Assembly: GCA_016946835.1 (NCBI GenBank) | Contig: JACVTC010000055.1 | Span: 489,001-553,000 of the forward strand | DNA from: Neocallimastix lanati (nom. inval.) | Lineage: Eukaryota > Neocallimastigomycota > Neocallimastigomycetes > Neocallimastigales > Neocallimastigaceae | Direction of reading: 5' to 3' | Length of the DNA stretch: 64,000 bases | Shown: piece by piece, positions 43,661 through 55,341 of the stretch | Position numbering within the stretch: the first letter of the stretch is position 1 | How the letters are laid out: the number at the start of each line of letters is the position of its first letter | Program-made: the position numbers and the translations under genes | Notes under the pieces: model-generated | Told to the model about the DNA's origin: nothing | Seen by the model: the letters and a program-made list of their open reading frames with translations, nothing else | The model's database searches: none

Positions 43661-46600
43661 CTACCAGCATTTTCCAAATTCAGATTGACATCCTTGGTTT
43701 ACATCACAGTATTTTTGACTCTTTCCACACCAACCATACTTACTACAACAGTATCCCTTTGCACATTTACCATATCCTTTACCACATCTATCAGTACTTC
43801 CTTCAGTTTTTCTTGTACTATTACATTGACCAAATTCGGATTGACATCCCTGGTTTACATCACAGTATTTTTCACTCTTTCCACACCATCCGTACTTACT
43901 ACAGCAATATCCCTTTGCACATTTACCATATCCTTTACCACATCTATCAGTACTTCCTTCAGTTTTTCTTGTACTTCCTTCAGTTTTTCTTGTACTATTA
44001 CATTGACCAAATTCGGATTGACATCCCTGGTTTACATCACAGTACTTTTCGCTCTTTCCACACCATCCGTACTTACTACAACAATATCCCTTCTTACAAA
44101 CTCCAAATTCTTTACCGCATCTATCATTTTCAGATACCTTTGCAGTCTTTGGACTTTCTTCATCATCTTCAGATTCATTATCATCTTCAGTTGGAATTCC
44201 GGCAATTTCGGCATCAGATTGCTTTCCATTTCCGTTGTTTTTATTACATTCACCAAATTCAGATTGACATCCTTGGTTTACATCACAGTACTTTTCACTC
44301 TTTCCACACCATCCGTACTTACTACAACAATATCCCTTCTTACAAACTCCGAATTCTTTACCGCATCTATCATTTTCAGATACCTTTGCAGTCTTTGGAC
44401 TTTCTTCATCATCTTCAGATTCATTATCATCTTCAACTGGGGCTCCAGTAATTTCATCATCGTCATCAGATTTTTCATCATCTTCAACTATACCATTACA
44501 TTTTCCATATTTGGATTGACATCCTTGGTTTACATCACAGTACTTTTCACTCTTTCCACACCATCCGTACTTACTACAACAATATCCTTCAGCACATTTA
44601 CCATAACCTTCACCACATCTATCAGTATTGTTATTCGTTTCTCTTGAAGTGCTAGTTTTCGTACTAGTTTGAGTTTTATTTGTAGTAGTAGTCATAGTAC
44701 CAAATTGAGAGTCAGTAGCAGTAGCTCTATCAGTTACAGTAGCAGATTGAGAATCAGTAGCAGTAGTACTATCAGTTACAGTAGCAGATTGAGAATCAGT
44801 AGCAGTAGTACTATCAGTTACAGTAGCAGATTGAGAATCAGTAGCAGTAGCACTATCAGTTACAGTAGCAGATTGAGAATCATTAGCAGTAGCACTATCA
44901 GTTACAGTAGCAGATTGAGAATCAGTAGCAGTAGCACTATCAGTTACAGTAGCAGATTGAGAATCAGTAGCAGTAGCACTATCAGTTACAGTAGCAGATT
45001 GAGAATCAGTAGCAGTAGTACTATCAGTTACAGTAGCAGATTGAGAATCAGTAGCAGTAGCACTATCAGTTACAGTAGCAGATTGAGAATCAGTAGCAGT
45101 AGCACTATCAGTTACAGTAGCAGATTGAGAATCAGTAGCAGTAGTACTATCAGTTACAGTAGCAGATTGAGAATCAGTAGCAGTAGCACTATCAGTTACA
45201 GTAGCAGATTGAGAATCAGTAGCAGTAGCACTATCAGTTACAGTAGCAGATTGAGAATCAGTAGCAGTAGCACTATCAGTTACAGTAGCAGATTGAGAAT
45301 CAGTAGCAGTAGCACTATCAGTTACAGTAGCAGATTGAGAATCAGTAGCAGTAGCACTATCAGTTACAGTAGCAGATTGAGAATCAGTAGCAGTAGCACT
45401 ATCAGTTACAGTAGCAGATTGAGAATCAGTAGCAGTAGTACTATCAGTTACAGTAGAAGATTGAGAGTCAGTAGCAGTAGCACTATCAGTTACAGTAGCA
45501 GATTGAGAATCAGTAGCAGTAGTACTATCAGTTACAGTAGCAGATTGAGAATCAGTAGCAGTAGTACTATCAGTTACAGTAGCAGATTGAGAATCAGTAG
45601 CAGTAGTACTATCAGTTACAGTAGAAGATTGAGAGTCAGTAGCAGTAGCACTATCAGTTACAGTAGAAGATTGAGAGTCAGTAGCAGTAGCACTATCAGT
45701 TACAGTAGAAGATTGAGAGTCAGTAGCAGTAGCACTATCAGTTACAGTAGTAGTAGTAGTAGTAATTGTAAATTCACGTGGTGTTTCTTCTTCTTCATCA
45801 TTTTCTTCTTCATCATTTTCTTCTTCATCATTTTCTTCTTCATCATTTTCTTCTTCATCATTTTCTTCTTCATCATTTTCTTCTTCATCATTTTCTTCTT
45901 CATCATTTTCTTCTTCATCATTTTCTTCTTCATCATTTTCTTCTTCATCATTTTCTTCTTCATCATTTTCTTCTTCATCATTTTCTTCTTCATCATTTTC
46001 TTCTTCATCATTTTCTTCTTCATCATTTTCTTCTTCATCATTTTCTTCTTCATCATTTTCTTCTTCATCATTTTCTTCTTCATCATTTTCTTCTTCATCA
46101 TTTTCTTCTTCATCATTTTCTTCTTCATCATTTTCTTCTTCATCATTTTCTTCTTCATCATTTTCTTCTTCATCATTTTCTTCTTCATCATTTTCTTCTT
46201 CATCATTTTCTTCTTCATCATTTTCTTCTTCATCATTTTCTTCTTCATCATTTTCTTCTTCATCATTTTCTTCTTCATCATTTTCTTCTTCATCATTTTC
46301 TTCTTCATCATTTTCTTCTTCATCATTTTCTTCTTCATCATTTTCTTCTTCACCATTTTCTTCTTCATCATTTTCTTCTTCATCATTTTCTTCTTCATCA
46401 TTTTCTTCTTCATCATTTTCTTCTTCATCATTTTCTTCTTCATCATTTTCTTCTTCACCATTTTCTTCTTCACCATTTTCTTCTTCATCATTTTCTTCTT
46501 CATCATTTTCTTCTTCACCATTTTCTTCTTCACCATTTTCTTCTTCACCATTTTCTTCTTCATCATTTTCTTCTTCATCATTTTCTTCTTCATCATTCTC

Positions 46601-49600
46601 TTCTTCATCATTTTCTTCTTCATCATTTTCTTCTTCATCATTTTCTTCTTCATCATTTTCTTCTTCATCATTTTCTTCTTCATCATTTTCTTCTTCATCA
46701 TTTTCTTCTTCATCATTCTCTTCTTCATCATTTTCTTCTTCATCATTTTCTTCTTCATCATTTTCTTCTTCATCATTTTCTTCTTCATCATTTTCTTCTT
46801 CATCATTCTCTTCTTCTTCATTTTCTTCTTGTTCTTCTTCTTCTTCTTGTTCTTCTTCTTGTTCTTGTTCTTGTTCTTCTTCATTTTCTTCTTCTTCTTG
46901 TTCTTCTTCTTCTTGTTCTTCTTCTTCTTGTTCTTCTTCTTCTTGTTCTTCTTCTTCTTGTTCTTCTTCTTCTTGTTCTTCTTCTTGTTCTTCTTCTTGT
47001 TCTTCTTCTTCTTGTTCTTCTTCTTGTTCTTCTTCTTCTTGTTCTTCTTCTTCTTGTTCTTCATTTTCTTCTTGTTCTTCTTCTTCTTGTTCTTCTTCTT
47101 CTTGTTCTTCTTCTTGTTCTTCTTCTTGTTCTTCTTCTTGTTCTTCTTCTTCTTGTTCTTCTTCTTGTTCTTCTTCTTCTTGTTCTTCATTTTCTTCTTG
47201 TTCTTCATTTTCTTCTTGTTCTTCTTCTTCTTGTTCTTCTTCTTGTTCTTCTTCTTGTTCTTCTTCTTGTTCTTCTTCTTCCTGTTCTTCATTTTCTTCT
47301 TGTTCTTCTTCTTCTTGTTCTTCTTCTTCTTGTTCTTCTTCTTCTTGTTCTTCTTCTTCTTGTTCTTCTTCATTTTCTTCTTCTTCTTGTTCTTCTTCCT
47401 GTTCTTCATTTTCTTCTTCATTTTCTTCTTCTTCTTCTTCTTCTTGTTCTTCTTCTTCTTCTTGTTCTTCTTCATTTTCTTCTTCTTCTTCTTCTTCATT
47501 TTCTTCTTCTTCTTCTTCTTCTTCATTTTCTTCTTCTTCTTGTTCTTCTTCATTTTCTTCTTCTTCTTCTTCTTCTTCATTTTCTTCTTCTTCTTGTTCT
47601 TCTTCATTTTCTTCTTCTTCTTCTTCTTCTTCTTGTTCTTCTTCTTCTTCTTCATTTTCTTCTTGTTCTTCTTCTTCTTCTTCTTCATTTTCTTCTTCTT
47701 CTTCTTGTTCTTCTTCTTCTTCTTCTTCATTTTCTTCTTCTTGTTCTTCTTCTTCTTCTTGTTCTTCTTCTTCTTCATTTTCTTCTTCTTCTTCTTCTTC
47801 TTCATTTTCTTCTTCTTCTTGTTCTTCTTCTTCTTCTTCATTTTCTTCTTCTTCATTTTCTTCTTCTTCATTTTCTTCTTCTTCTTCTTCTTCTTGTTCT
47901 TCTTCTTCTTGTTCTTCTTCTTCATTTTCTTCTTCTTCTTGTTCTTCTTCTTCTTGTTCTTCTTCTTCTTCTTCTTGTTCTTCTTGTTCTTCTTCTTCTT
48001 CTTCTTGTTCTTCTTCTTCTTCTTCTTCTTCTTCTTGTTCTTCTTCTTCTTCTTCTTCTTCTTGTTCTTCTTCTTCTTGTTCTTCTTCTTCTTCTTCTTC
48101 TTCTTCTTCATTTTCTTCTTCTTCTTCTTCTTCTTCTTCTTGTTCTTCTTCTTCTTCTTCTTCTTCTTCTTGTTCTTCTTCTTCTTCTTCATTTTCTTCT
48201 TCTTCTTCTTCTTCATTTTCTTCTTCTTCTTCTTCTTCATTTTCTTCTTCTTCTTCTTGTTCTTCTTCTTCTTCTTCATTTTCTTCTTCTTCTTCATTTT
48301 CTTCTTCTTCTTCTTGTTCTTCTTCTTCTTGTTCTTCTTCTTCTTCTTCATTTTCTTCTTCTTCTTCTTCTTCATTTTCTTCTTCTTCTTCTTGTTCTTC
48401 TTCTTCTTCTTCATTTTCTTCTTCTTCTTCATTTTCTTCTTCTTCTTCTTGTTCTTCTTCTTCTTCTTCATTTTCTTCTTCTTCTTCATTTTCTTCTTCT
48501 TCTTCTTGTTCTTCTTCTTCTTCTTCATTTTCTTCTTCTTCTTCTTCATTTTCTTCTTCTTCTTCTTCTTGTTCTTCTTCTTCTTGTTCTTCTTCTTCTT
48601 CTTCATTTTCTTCTTCTTCTTCTTCATTTTCTTCTTCTTCTTCTTGTTCTTCTTCTTCTTCTTGTTCTTCTTCTTCTTCTTGTTCTTCTTCTTCTTCTTG
48701 TTCTTCTTCTTCTTCTTCTTGTTCTTCTTCTTCTTGTTCTTCTTCTTCTTCTTCTTCTTCTTGTTCTTCTTCTTCTTGTTCTTCTTCTTCTTCTTCTTCT
48801 TGTTCTTCTTCTTCTTGTTCTTCTTCTTCTTGTTCTTCTTCTTCTTCTTGTTCTTCTTCTTCTTCTTCTTCATTTTCTTCTTCTTCTTCTTCATTTTCTT
48901 CTTCTTCTTCATTTTCTTCTTCTTCTTCTTCATTTTCTTCTTCTTCTTCATTTTCTTCTTCTTCTTGTTCTTCTTCTTCTTCTTCATTTTCTTCTTCTTC
49001 TTCTTCTTCTTGTTCTTCTTCTTCTTCTTCTTCTTGTTCTTCTTCTTCTTCTTCTTCTTGTTCTTCTTCTTCATTTTCTTCTTGTTCTTCTTCTTCTTCT
49101 TCTTCTTCTTCTTCTTCTTCATTTTCTTCTTCTTCTTCTTCATTTTCTTCTTCTTCTTCTTCATTTTCTTCTTCTTCTTCTTCTTCATTTTCTTCTTCTT
49201 CTTCTTCTTCATTTTCTTCTTCTTGTTCTTCTTCTTCATTTTCTTCTTCTTCTTCTTGTTCTTCTTCTTCTTGTTCTTCTTCTTCTTCTTGTTCTTCTTC
49301 TTCTTCATTTTCTTTTTCTTCTTCTTCTTGTTCTTCTTCTTGTTCTTCTTTTTGTTCTTCTTTTTGTTCTTCTTTTTGATCTTCTACTGCTTGTTCTTCT
49401 TTTTGTTCTTCTACTGCTTGTTCTTCTTTTTGTTCTTCTACTGCTTGTTCTTCATTTTGTCTTTTATTAATATTCATATTTACCATTTGAGCATATTCGA
49501 TAACTTTCTTTTGTCCTCTTTTTATGATTTCCTTTGTATTTTCTGAAACAGCTATTTCATCATCATTTAAAACCCATGTGTTAGACATAGGTATATAAAT

Positions 49601-49648
49601 GCATACCATAAGTATTGCTAATATTAATAATTTTAAATTTACAATCAT
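43661..49648 (-). CDS. Giant secreted Glu-rich repeat protein with five CBM18 modules
   Basis: Single 1995-codon frame. Residues 1-24 are a signal peptide (hydrophobic LLILAILMVCIYI). A short unique region follows. Residues about 60-945 are almost only Glu with Gln or Asn every few residues. Residues about 946-1288 are about 68 units of NDEEE (some NGEEE). Residues about 1298-1650 are about 25 units of 14 residues of the type TVTDSATATDSQSA, likely O-glycosylated. Residues about 1674-1995 hold five CBM18 (hevein-type) chitin-binding modules with the core CCSKYGWCGKS and eight cysteines each, separated by acidic spacers such as EDDNESEDDEESP. It has no membrane anchor or GPI signal after the modules. 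I infer an extracellular or wall protein whose C-terminal modules grip chitin and whose acidic part forms a long, highly charged brush. I know of no named family with this architecture. Tandem-repeat lengths could be affected by assembly. Confidence 0.85.
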   Translation of the reverse strand: MIVNLKLLILAILMVCIYIPMSNTWVLNDDEIAVSENTKEIIKRGQKKVIEYAQMVNMNINKRQNEEQAVEEQKEEQAVEEQKEEQAVEDQKEEQKEEQKEEQEEEQEEEEKENEEEEEQEEEEEQEEEEQEEEEENEEEEQEEENEEEEEEENEEEEEEENEEEEEENEEEEEENEEEEEEEEEEEEQEENEEEEQEEEEEEEQEEEEEEEQEEEEEEENEEEEEEQEEEENEEEEENEEEEEENEEEEENEEEEEENEEEEEEEQEEEEEQEEEEQEEEEQEEEEEEEQEEEEQEEEEEEEEQEEEEQEEEEEEQEEEEEQEEEEEQEEEEEQEEEEENEEEEEENEEEEEEQEEEEQEEEEEENEEEEEENEEEEEEQEEEEENEEEEENEEEEEEQEEEEENEEEEENEEEEEEQEEEEENEEEEEEENEEEEEEQEEEEQEEEEENEEEEENEEEEEEQEEEEENEEEEEEENEEEEEEENEEEEEEQEEEEEEEEEQEEEEEEEEENEEEEEEEEEEQEEEEQEEEEEEEEQEEEEEEEEEQEEEEEEQEEQEEEEEEQEEEEQEEEENEEEEQEEEEQEEEEEEENEEEENEEEENEEEEEEQEEEENEEEEEEEENEEEEEQEEEEEQEEENEEEEEEEQEEEEENEEEEEEEQEENEEEEEEQEEEEEEEENEEEQEEEENEEEEEEEENEEEQEEEENEEEEEEEENEEEEEEENEEEQEEEEEQEEEEEEENEEENEEQEEEQEEEENEEEQEEEEQEEEEQEEEEQEEEEQEENEEQEEEEQEEEQEEEQEEEQEEEEQEENEEQEENEEQEEEEQEEEQEEEEQEEEQEEEQEEEQEEEEQEEEEQEENEEQEEEEQEEEEQEEEQEEEEQEEEQEEEQEEEEQEEEEQEEEEQEEEEQEEEEQEEEENEEEQEQEQEEEQEEEEEQEENEEEENDEEENDEEENDEEENDEEENDEEENDEEENDEEENDEEENDEEENDEEENDEEENDEEENDEEENDEEENDEEENDEEENDEEENGEEENGEEENGEEENDEEENDEEENGEEENGEEENDEEENDEEENDEEENDEEENDEEENDEEENGEEENDEEENDEEENDEEENDEEENDEEENDEEENDEEENDEEENDEEENDEEENDEEENDEEENDEEENDEEENDEEENDEEENDEEENDEEENDEEENDEEENDEEENDEEENDEEENDEEENDEEENDEEENDEEENDEEENDEEENDEEENDEEENDEEENDEEENDEEENDEEENDEEENDEEEETPREFTITTTTTTVTDSATATDSQSSTVTDSATATDSQSSTVTDSATATDSQSSTVTDSTTATDSQSATVTDSTTATDSQSATVTDSTTATDSQSATVTDSATATDSQSSTVTDSTTATDSQSATVTDSATATDSQSATVTDSATATDSQSATVTDSATATDSQSATVTDSATATDSQSATVTDSATATDSQSATVTDSATATDSQSATVTDSTTATDSQSATVTDSATATDSQSATVTDSATATDSQSATVTDSTTATDSQSATVTDSATATDSQSATVTDSATATDSQSATVTDSATANDSQSATVTDSATATDSQSATVTDSTTATDSQSATVTDSTTATDSQSATVTDRATATDSQFGTMTTTTNKTQTSTKTSTSRETNNNTDRCGEGYGKCAEGYCCSKYGWCGKSEKYCDVNQGCQSKYGKCNGIVEDDEKSDDDDEITGAPVEDDNESEDDEESPKTAKVSENDRCGKEFGVCKKGYCCSKYGWCGKSEKYCDVNQGCQSEFGECNKNNGNGKQSDAEIAGIPTEDDNESEDDEESPKTAKVSENDRCGKEFGVCKKGYCCSKYGWCGKSEKYCDVNQGCQSEFGQCNSTRKTEGSTRKTEGSTDRCGKGYGKCAKGYCCSKYGWCGKSEKYCDVNQGCQSEFGQCNSTRKTEGSTDRCGKGYGKCAKGYCCSKYGWCGKSQKYCDVNQGCQSEFGKCW
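44700..45757 (-). repeat. 42-bp coding minisatellite (Thr/Ser repeats)
   Basis: About 25 units of 42 bp encoding TVTDSATATDSQSA-type repeats, with a few recurrent variants (GTACTA for GCACTA; AGAAGATTGAGAGT near the 5' end of the gene's tract). Variants are clustered, as expected of local unit duplication. Confidence 0.9.
45785..46811 (-). repeat. 15-bp coding minisatellite (NDEEE repeats)
   Basis: About 68 nearly identical 15-bp units, plus-strand TTCTTCTTCATCATT. Rare variants are CACCATT (Gly for Asp) in clusters at 46350 and 46450-46550, and ATTCTC. Confidence 0.92.
46812..49470 (-). repeat. Long GAA/TTC-rich coding tract
   Basis: About 2.65 kb in which the coding strand is GAA triplets broken only by CAA or AAT. 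It produces very long open frames in several other frames and strands, which are artefacts. The strand asymmetry (pyrimidine-rich plus strand) is nearly complete. Confidence 0.92.
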
Positions 49649-50511
49649 TTTGAATAATACTAAATTATAAAAATTTATATTACACTATCTGATAATTAAA
49701 AATTATATAACTACAATTAAATTAAATAAACGTTTTTAAATAAATTTTTATTATTTTTAAGCTTCTAATTTTTTGATTATTTGAATTATTTATCTTAGAT
49801 CTTTAATTTTCGAATATTGAAATATATTATTATGATTAAATAAAATTTTTTTAATTATTCATTTATTTTAAATTTTAATTTAATAGATTTTTCAAAATTT
49901 AATAATATTAAAAAAATTTATTATAGAATTGTAGTGTAAAAAAAAAAATTTCTAAAAGAAAATCTTTACTATTTATATACTTAGGAAAAAAAAAATTAGT
50001 TTGTTAAAAATTTTGAAATAATACATTAAAAATTATATTGTATAATATATTTTGTAATATATTTTAAAATATATCTTTTTTTTTTTTAAAACATAATAAA
50101 TATATATTTTATGTGTATATTTTTATATGTACATTTTTTCAAATAATTTATATTTATTGATTTAAACTTTATTTTTATTATTTAAAAAATAATAATAATA
50201 ATGAGATAAAAAATAATTTTATTTTATCAATATACCATCAATATATTATGAAAAAATATATTATTAATATATTTATTCCATTATAATTTGAGGTATAAAA
50301 TAAGGAAATTGTAAAATTTTATACATTAATTTATCCTTTTTTTTAAAAAAAAAATTTAATAATATAAATTTAATTTATTTTTTTTTTAATATATTAAAAT
50401 TTTATTTTCATTTTATTTTATTAAAATATTATTATATTAAATGAAATCTTTAATACAATTTAAAAGGTTGAAAAAAAATGCATTATAAATATATACATTT
50501 AATGTAATAAT

Positions 50512-50547
<36 letters not shown>

Positions 50548-53500
50548 TCTATAAGCAATTATATATATATAAATAATGTAAAATATAAAATTAAATAAAT
50601 TTTAAAGATTAAACAATATATCTCTACATAATAAATGTACAAAAATATTATTAAACAATATTTAATAATAATAAATTAAATTATATTTAAATAAAATTAA
50701 TATGAATTTTAATAATTTTTTTTTTTTTTAAAAAAAAAGGCTTAAACTATTTAAATTATTTTAATAAAAAAAAAAAAATTGAGCTATTTAAAATATTTAT
50801 TTCAGAAAATTAAAACTATTTCAATCATTACATACATTCAATACATTTTAATAAATTTTTCGTAATATTGATTAATTGTTATTTTATATTAATCAATTTG
50901 TAAATTCATCATAGAAATATTGATTATATAAATTAAATAATAAATATAATTTCTTTTTTATTTTTCTTCATTCATGTAGTTTAAATAAAATTTATTATTT
51001 TTTTTATATTTAAAAGTGTTTTTATATTTTTTTTAAAAAAAAAAAATCTGATAGTCTTTTAGTAAATTAATCATAAAATTTTCATTAACATCTTTTTAAT
51101 AAATCTCCTTTGCTCTACCCAATTAAAATAAAATTCATTTAGGATTTTCATCCTTATGGAAAAATAAATATGAAATAGTTTCAATTTAAATAGCAAAACA
51201 AACCAAAAAAAGCAAAACAAAAAGACTTAATAATATAAATATATCATATAATAAATGAGCTTTAATTACTAATAAAAACAATGATAATAGAAAATATAAT
51301 TTATTTTAAATTCTTATAATAATGTAAATATATTAGTTAACTATAAAAAAATATATTAACTAATTCTAATTAATATATAAAATAAAATTATAAATCATAC
51401 TAACAGTTTTTCTTTTTTTTTTTTTTTTTTTTTTTTTTGAGCTATGTAAAATAATTTATCAAATTAAAGATTTGTTTCAAATAATAATTTATTAATGACT
51501 TTTTCAACAATAAATTTTTATATTTGGATGTTTTAAAGAAATACAATTTATACATATTATTATTAAATATAGAAATATTGTAAATATTGTAATGTATAAA
51601 TTATATTTTTATATTTTTATATTACTATAGTAATGTAAATAAAATTTTAAATTATTATAAAAAAAAATTATTATTATAATATATTATTCTTTTTTTTTTT
51701 TTTTTAATTTATCTTAATTTTAACTAATATATAGATATTAAATTTTATAAAAAAAAAAATTTAAATAAATTATATTCTTTTTAATTTATCTTAATTTTAA
51801 TTAATTAATATGTAAATATTAAATTTTAAATTTTATAAAAAAAAAATTCATTATAATTTTATTTAATATAATAAATATTAAAATTTCACAGCCTTTTTTT
51901 TTTTAATTTTATTTTATCCTGATTTTGATAACAAAATAAAAATATAAACTATTATAACTTATGATACTAAAATTAATTTATAATTATTTATATATGGATA
52001 TTCCCTTTTATCTAATATTAGATCATCAAAGGAAAATAAATTTGATTGTCTAATATATATATTTATATATTGTTAAATATCTTATTATCAAATTTTTAAT
52101 GTTAATTTATAAATAATATAATTTTAATTGTAACACATAAAATTGTTATTGATATATATAATTATCTTATTTCATCATCTTAATTTCTATATAATTTTAT
52201 AATAAAGTAATTCTTTAACTTATTATTTTTAATATCGTATGTAATATACATATAGTTAAGAATAAATAATTAAAAAAAATGTATTCAGTAATATCATTCA
52301 AAAAAAAGGTATACATATAAGTACATAAAATTCATTACTAACCTCTTTTAAAATAATAGGCTAAGAAATATTAGATACTGTACAATTTAATAATTATTCC
52401 TTATATCATAATATCTTTTTATATTATTTTGCTTTAATCACTTTAAAGTAAAAAAAAAAAAAAAATATTAAATTTAATTCAAGATTAAAAATAAATTAAA
52501 AATCAATTTAATTTTTCAAATTAAAATTAATATAAAATTAAATAAAAAAAAAAGTAAAAAAAAAAAAAAAAAGTAAAAAATTATATAAATTATTACTAGC
52601 CACAGAGTTATTTAAATACAAAAATGATATAATAAATAAAAACAAAAAATATAAAAATATTTGTATTTAAAAAAAAAAAAAAAAAAAAAAAAAATATACT
52701 ATTTCAAAAACATTAATTATATATTTATAGCCTTTACATTTAATAAACAGAAAGCATAAAAAAAGTTTTATTTTTTTCATTATCCATTTTCGATAATAAA
52801 AGTATTAAATTAAAAATAAAAAATTAAAATAGAAATACAAAATTAAATACAATTTATAAAAATAATTTTCATTTATTGAAATAATTAAATATATATATAA
52901 TTATAGCTGGATAATTAACATTTAAATTGTTAAAAAAAAAAATGAAATAAAATAAAATAAAAAATGATAATTAATAATTAATAAATATTTTTCTGTGAAA
53001 ATTAATGGAAAAAAAAATCCTTTAGGAAATATCGAAAATAAAAAAAAAAATGTATAAATATTTATGAAATAAAAATATAAATACTCTTTAAAAAAAAACA
53101 AAAATAATTTATTTTTGATTTTTTTTTTTTTTTTTTTATAATAATCAATAATAATGACTATGGCGTATAATTTTTTTTTTTTATTATTAATAGTAAGAAA
53201 ATTTTAATAAATATATTGCAATAATTATATTAACAAATATATTAACTTATATATATCATAATATATCCTTATTAGGTAAAATTTTTAAAAATATTATATA
53301 TATTAAAATTAGATATAGGATAACAAAGCGAAATAAAATTTATTATACAAATAGGACAAAGAACATTTACGAATTCCTAATCTATAACTAATAACTAATT
53401 ACAGAATTTTTGTATTAACAAGTGAATAAGCATTGTACAAATAAATAAATTTAAATGACATTTATTTACAAAATAAAAAGTTTAACATAATTAAAGTAGA

Positions 53501-54219
53501 ATCAACAAAAATATATTTAATTATCAAAGAAGAATTATTAACCATCCCCCACAATTGTCAAAATTTTTATAATTAACAGAATATACAAATATACTTGATA
53601 TCTATTAAACAATAATAGAAATTTTACACATAATTTAAAAGGAAATAATAAATTAACTAATAATAGAAGAATAAGAATGTCAATTAAAAAAATAAAAAAG
53701 TACCTAAAAATTAATGCAAGGGCACTTTATAAAATATATAATTTATTATATTCTTTCTTTTTAAAAAAATGTAATAAAAAAAAAAAATATATATATATAT
53801 ATATAATAAATTATTAAATTATAAATATTATAAATTATTAAAAGCAAAAATAATATTCTACTCAATTATTTATCAAAATATACCATATCTATTAATTATA
53901 TATCTATACACAAATAAATAATTAAATAATAAATTCAAATAATTTATGAACAAATTATAACTAAATAATAATTAAAATAAAAATCAATAAATTAAAAAAT
54001 TTCAATATAATTTTTTTTTTTTTTTAATTAATATTTTTTCTTTTATAATAAAAATTTTTGATATGCAAATTTTATGTGTACAAATAAATTAATAGGATAA
54101 TAACAAATATCTCGATATTTAAATTTAAATGAAAATTCTTCAAAAATAATATAATTACATCTTATAGAATTATTATTTTTCATTTTAATTTTCTATAGTA
54201 GAAAAAAAAATAAAATAAA

Positions 54220-54258
<39 letters not shown>

Positions 54259-54517
54259 TAAATAAAATAAAAAAAAGGTGGTCTTTTATACAAATATAAA
54301 GTTATTAAACCATAATAATAATAATAATAATAATCAAAATAAAAATAATAAAATAAAATAAAGGTGGTCTTCTATACAAAAATAAATTAAAAACTGTTTA
54401 TATCTTGTTTATATATATAGTAATATAATAATTAATTTATTAATTGATATATATCATCCCTTTTTTTTTTTTTTTTTTTTGAAATATATGAATAAAAAAT
54501 ATTATTATTTAATATAC
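49649..54517. other. Gene-poor AT desert
   Basis: Nearly 4.9 kb with no convincing coding sequence on either strand. It contains many A/T runs, AAT runs at 54222-54258 and 54313-54333, and a short direct repeat containing AAGGTGGTCTT at about 54276 and 54361. The promoter of the giant gene must be near 49650-50000 but shows nothing distinctive. Confidence 0.5.
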
Positions 54518-54992
54518 ATAAACACTATATAAAATACATAGATACACACATAATGGGTATGTACCTATCTCCCATTAGTGCACTAACAGTAATTACTGTA
54601 GGTGTGATGATATATGGCATATATCATCACCACTCACTATAAAGGTAGCTACACGTCTTCTAGGAACTGAATTCCCTATGCATTCCTATGCATTTCTATA
54701 TGTATCTCCAGTGACCACGAACATCGAAACTGGAACTATTCACACCCCTCCCCATGAATGTAATCATTGGAGTGTTAGAATTTATCCATCAAGGACTATA
54801 ATTAAGTTGTAGTGTAATATCAGGATTGGGTGAATAAGCAGCCAAAAGTAAGCCATTTGGATATCACTGTGGTTGCATGATAAAACCAAGGACAGAAAAA
54901 CTCAATACTTATTTGGGAGAGTAATGTTGAGGGATTTGAACCCGATCACTACAGTAGCCTGCATTGTCCTGACCTACTGAACCAACATGGCA
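54518..54992 (-). mobile_element. tRNA-derived SINE, copy 2 (with A and B boxes)
   Basis: Read on the minus strand from 54991: GCCATGTTGGTTCAGTAGG contains a Pol III A box (about 54973-54984). GGTTCAAATCC at 54932-54942 is a perfect B box, at tRNA-like spacing. The acceptor-like GCCATGT would pair with GCATGGC in copy 1. The body matches copy 1 (16428-16845) throughout (CCTGATATTACAC, CCAATGATTACA, GTTCGTGGTCACTGGAGATA, ATGGGAGATAGGTAC), ending near TCTATGTATTTTA. No coding potential. It is not a functional tRNA: the stems are imperfect and the anticodon arm is degenerate. Confidence 0.85.
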
Positions 54993-55297
54993 CGTACTCA
55001 CTATATAATTCATTATAAATTAAGATTAATGCATAATTTTTTTTTTTTTTTTTTTAATTAGTATAAAAAAATTCATGTGTTTCTCTTCATATATTTTTTT
55101 AATAAATGTTTTAAATAAAGTTTATTCCTAATATAAAATATAATAAATAAGAAAAAAAAATTTTTTTTTTTTTGTTTTTTTTTTGTTTTTTTATTCTTTT
55201 TAATAATTTAAAAAAAAAAAAAAATTAAGACTTTTTAACTTTAATTATTTCCGTTTTTGATACCACTTTAAAAAAAAATAAATAATAGGTTGAAAAA

Positions 55298-55341
<44 letters not shown>

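Noticed and set aside
44669-49546. Very long open frames (1188-1625 codons) opposite or offset to the giant gene
   Set aside because: They arise because the GAA/TTC, 15-bp and 42-bp repeats lack stops in all frames. Their products are poly-Phe, poly-Leu or poly-Lys, while only the minus-strand frame from 49648 has a signal peptide and five intact CBM18 modules.
54925-54992. Possible tRNA gene on the minus strand
   Set aside because: A and B boxes are present, but the acceptor and T stems are imperfect, the anticodon arm is degenerate and it is fused to the SINE body.
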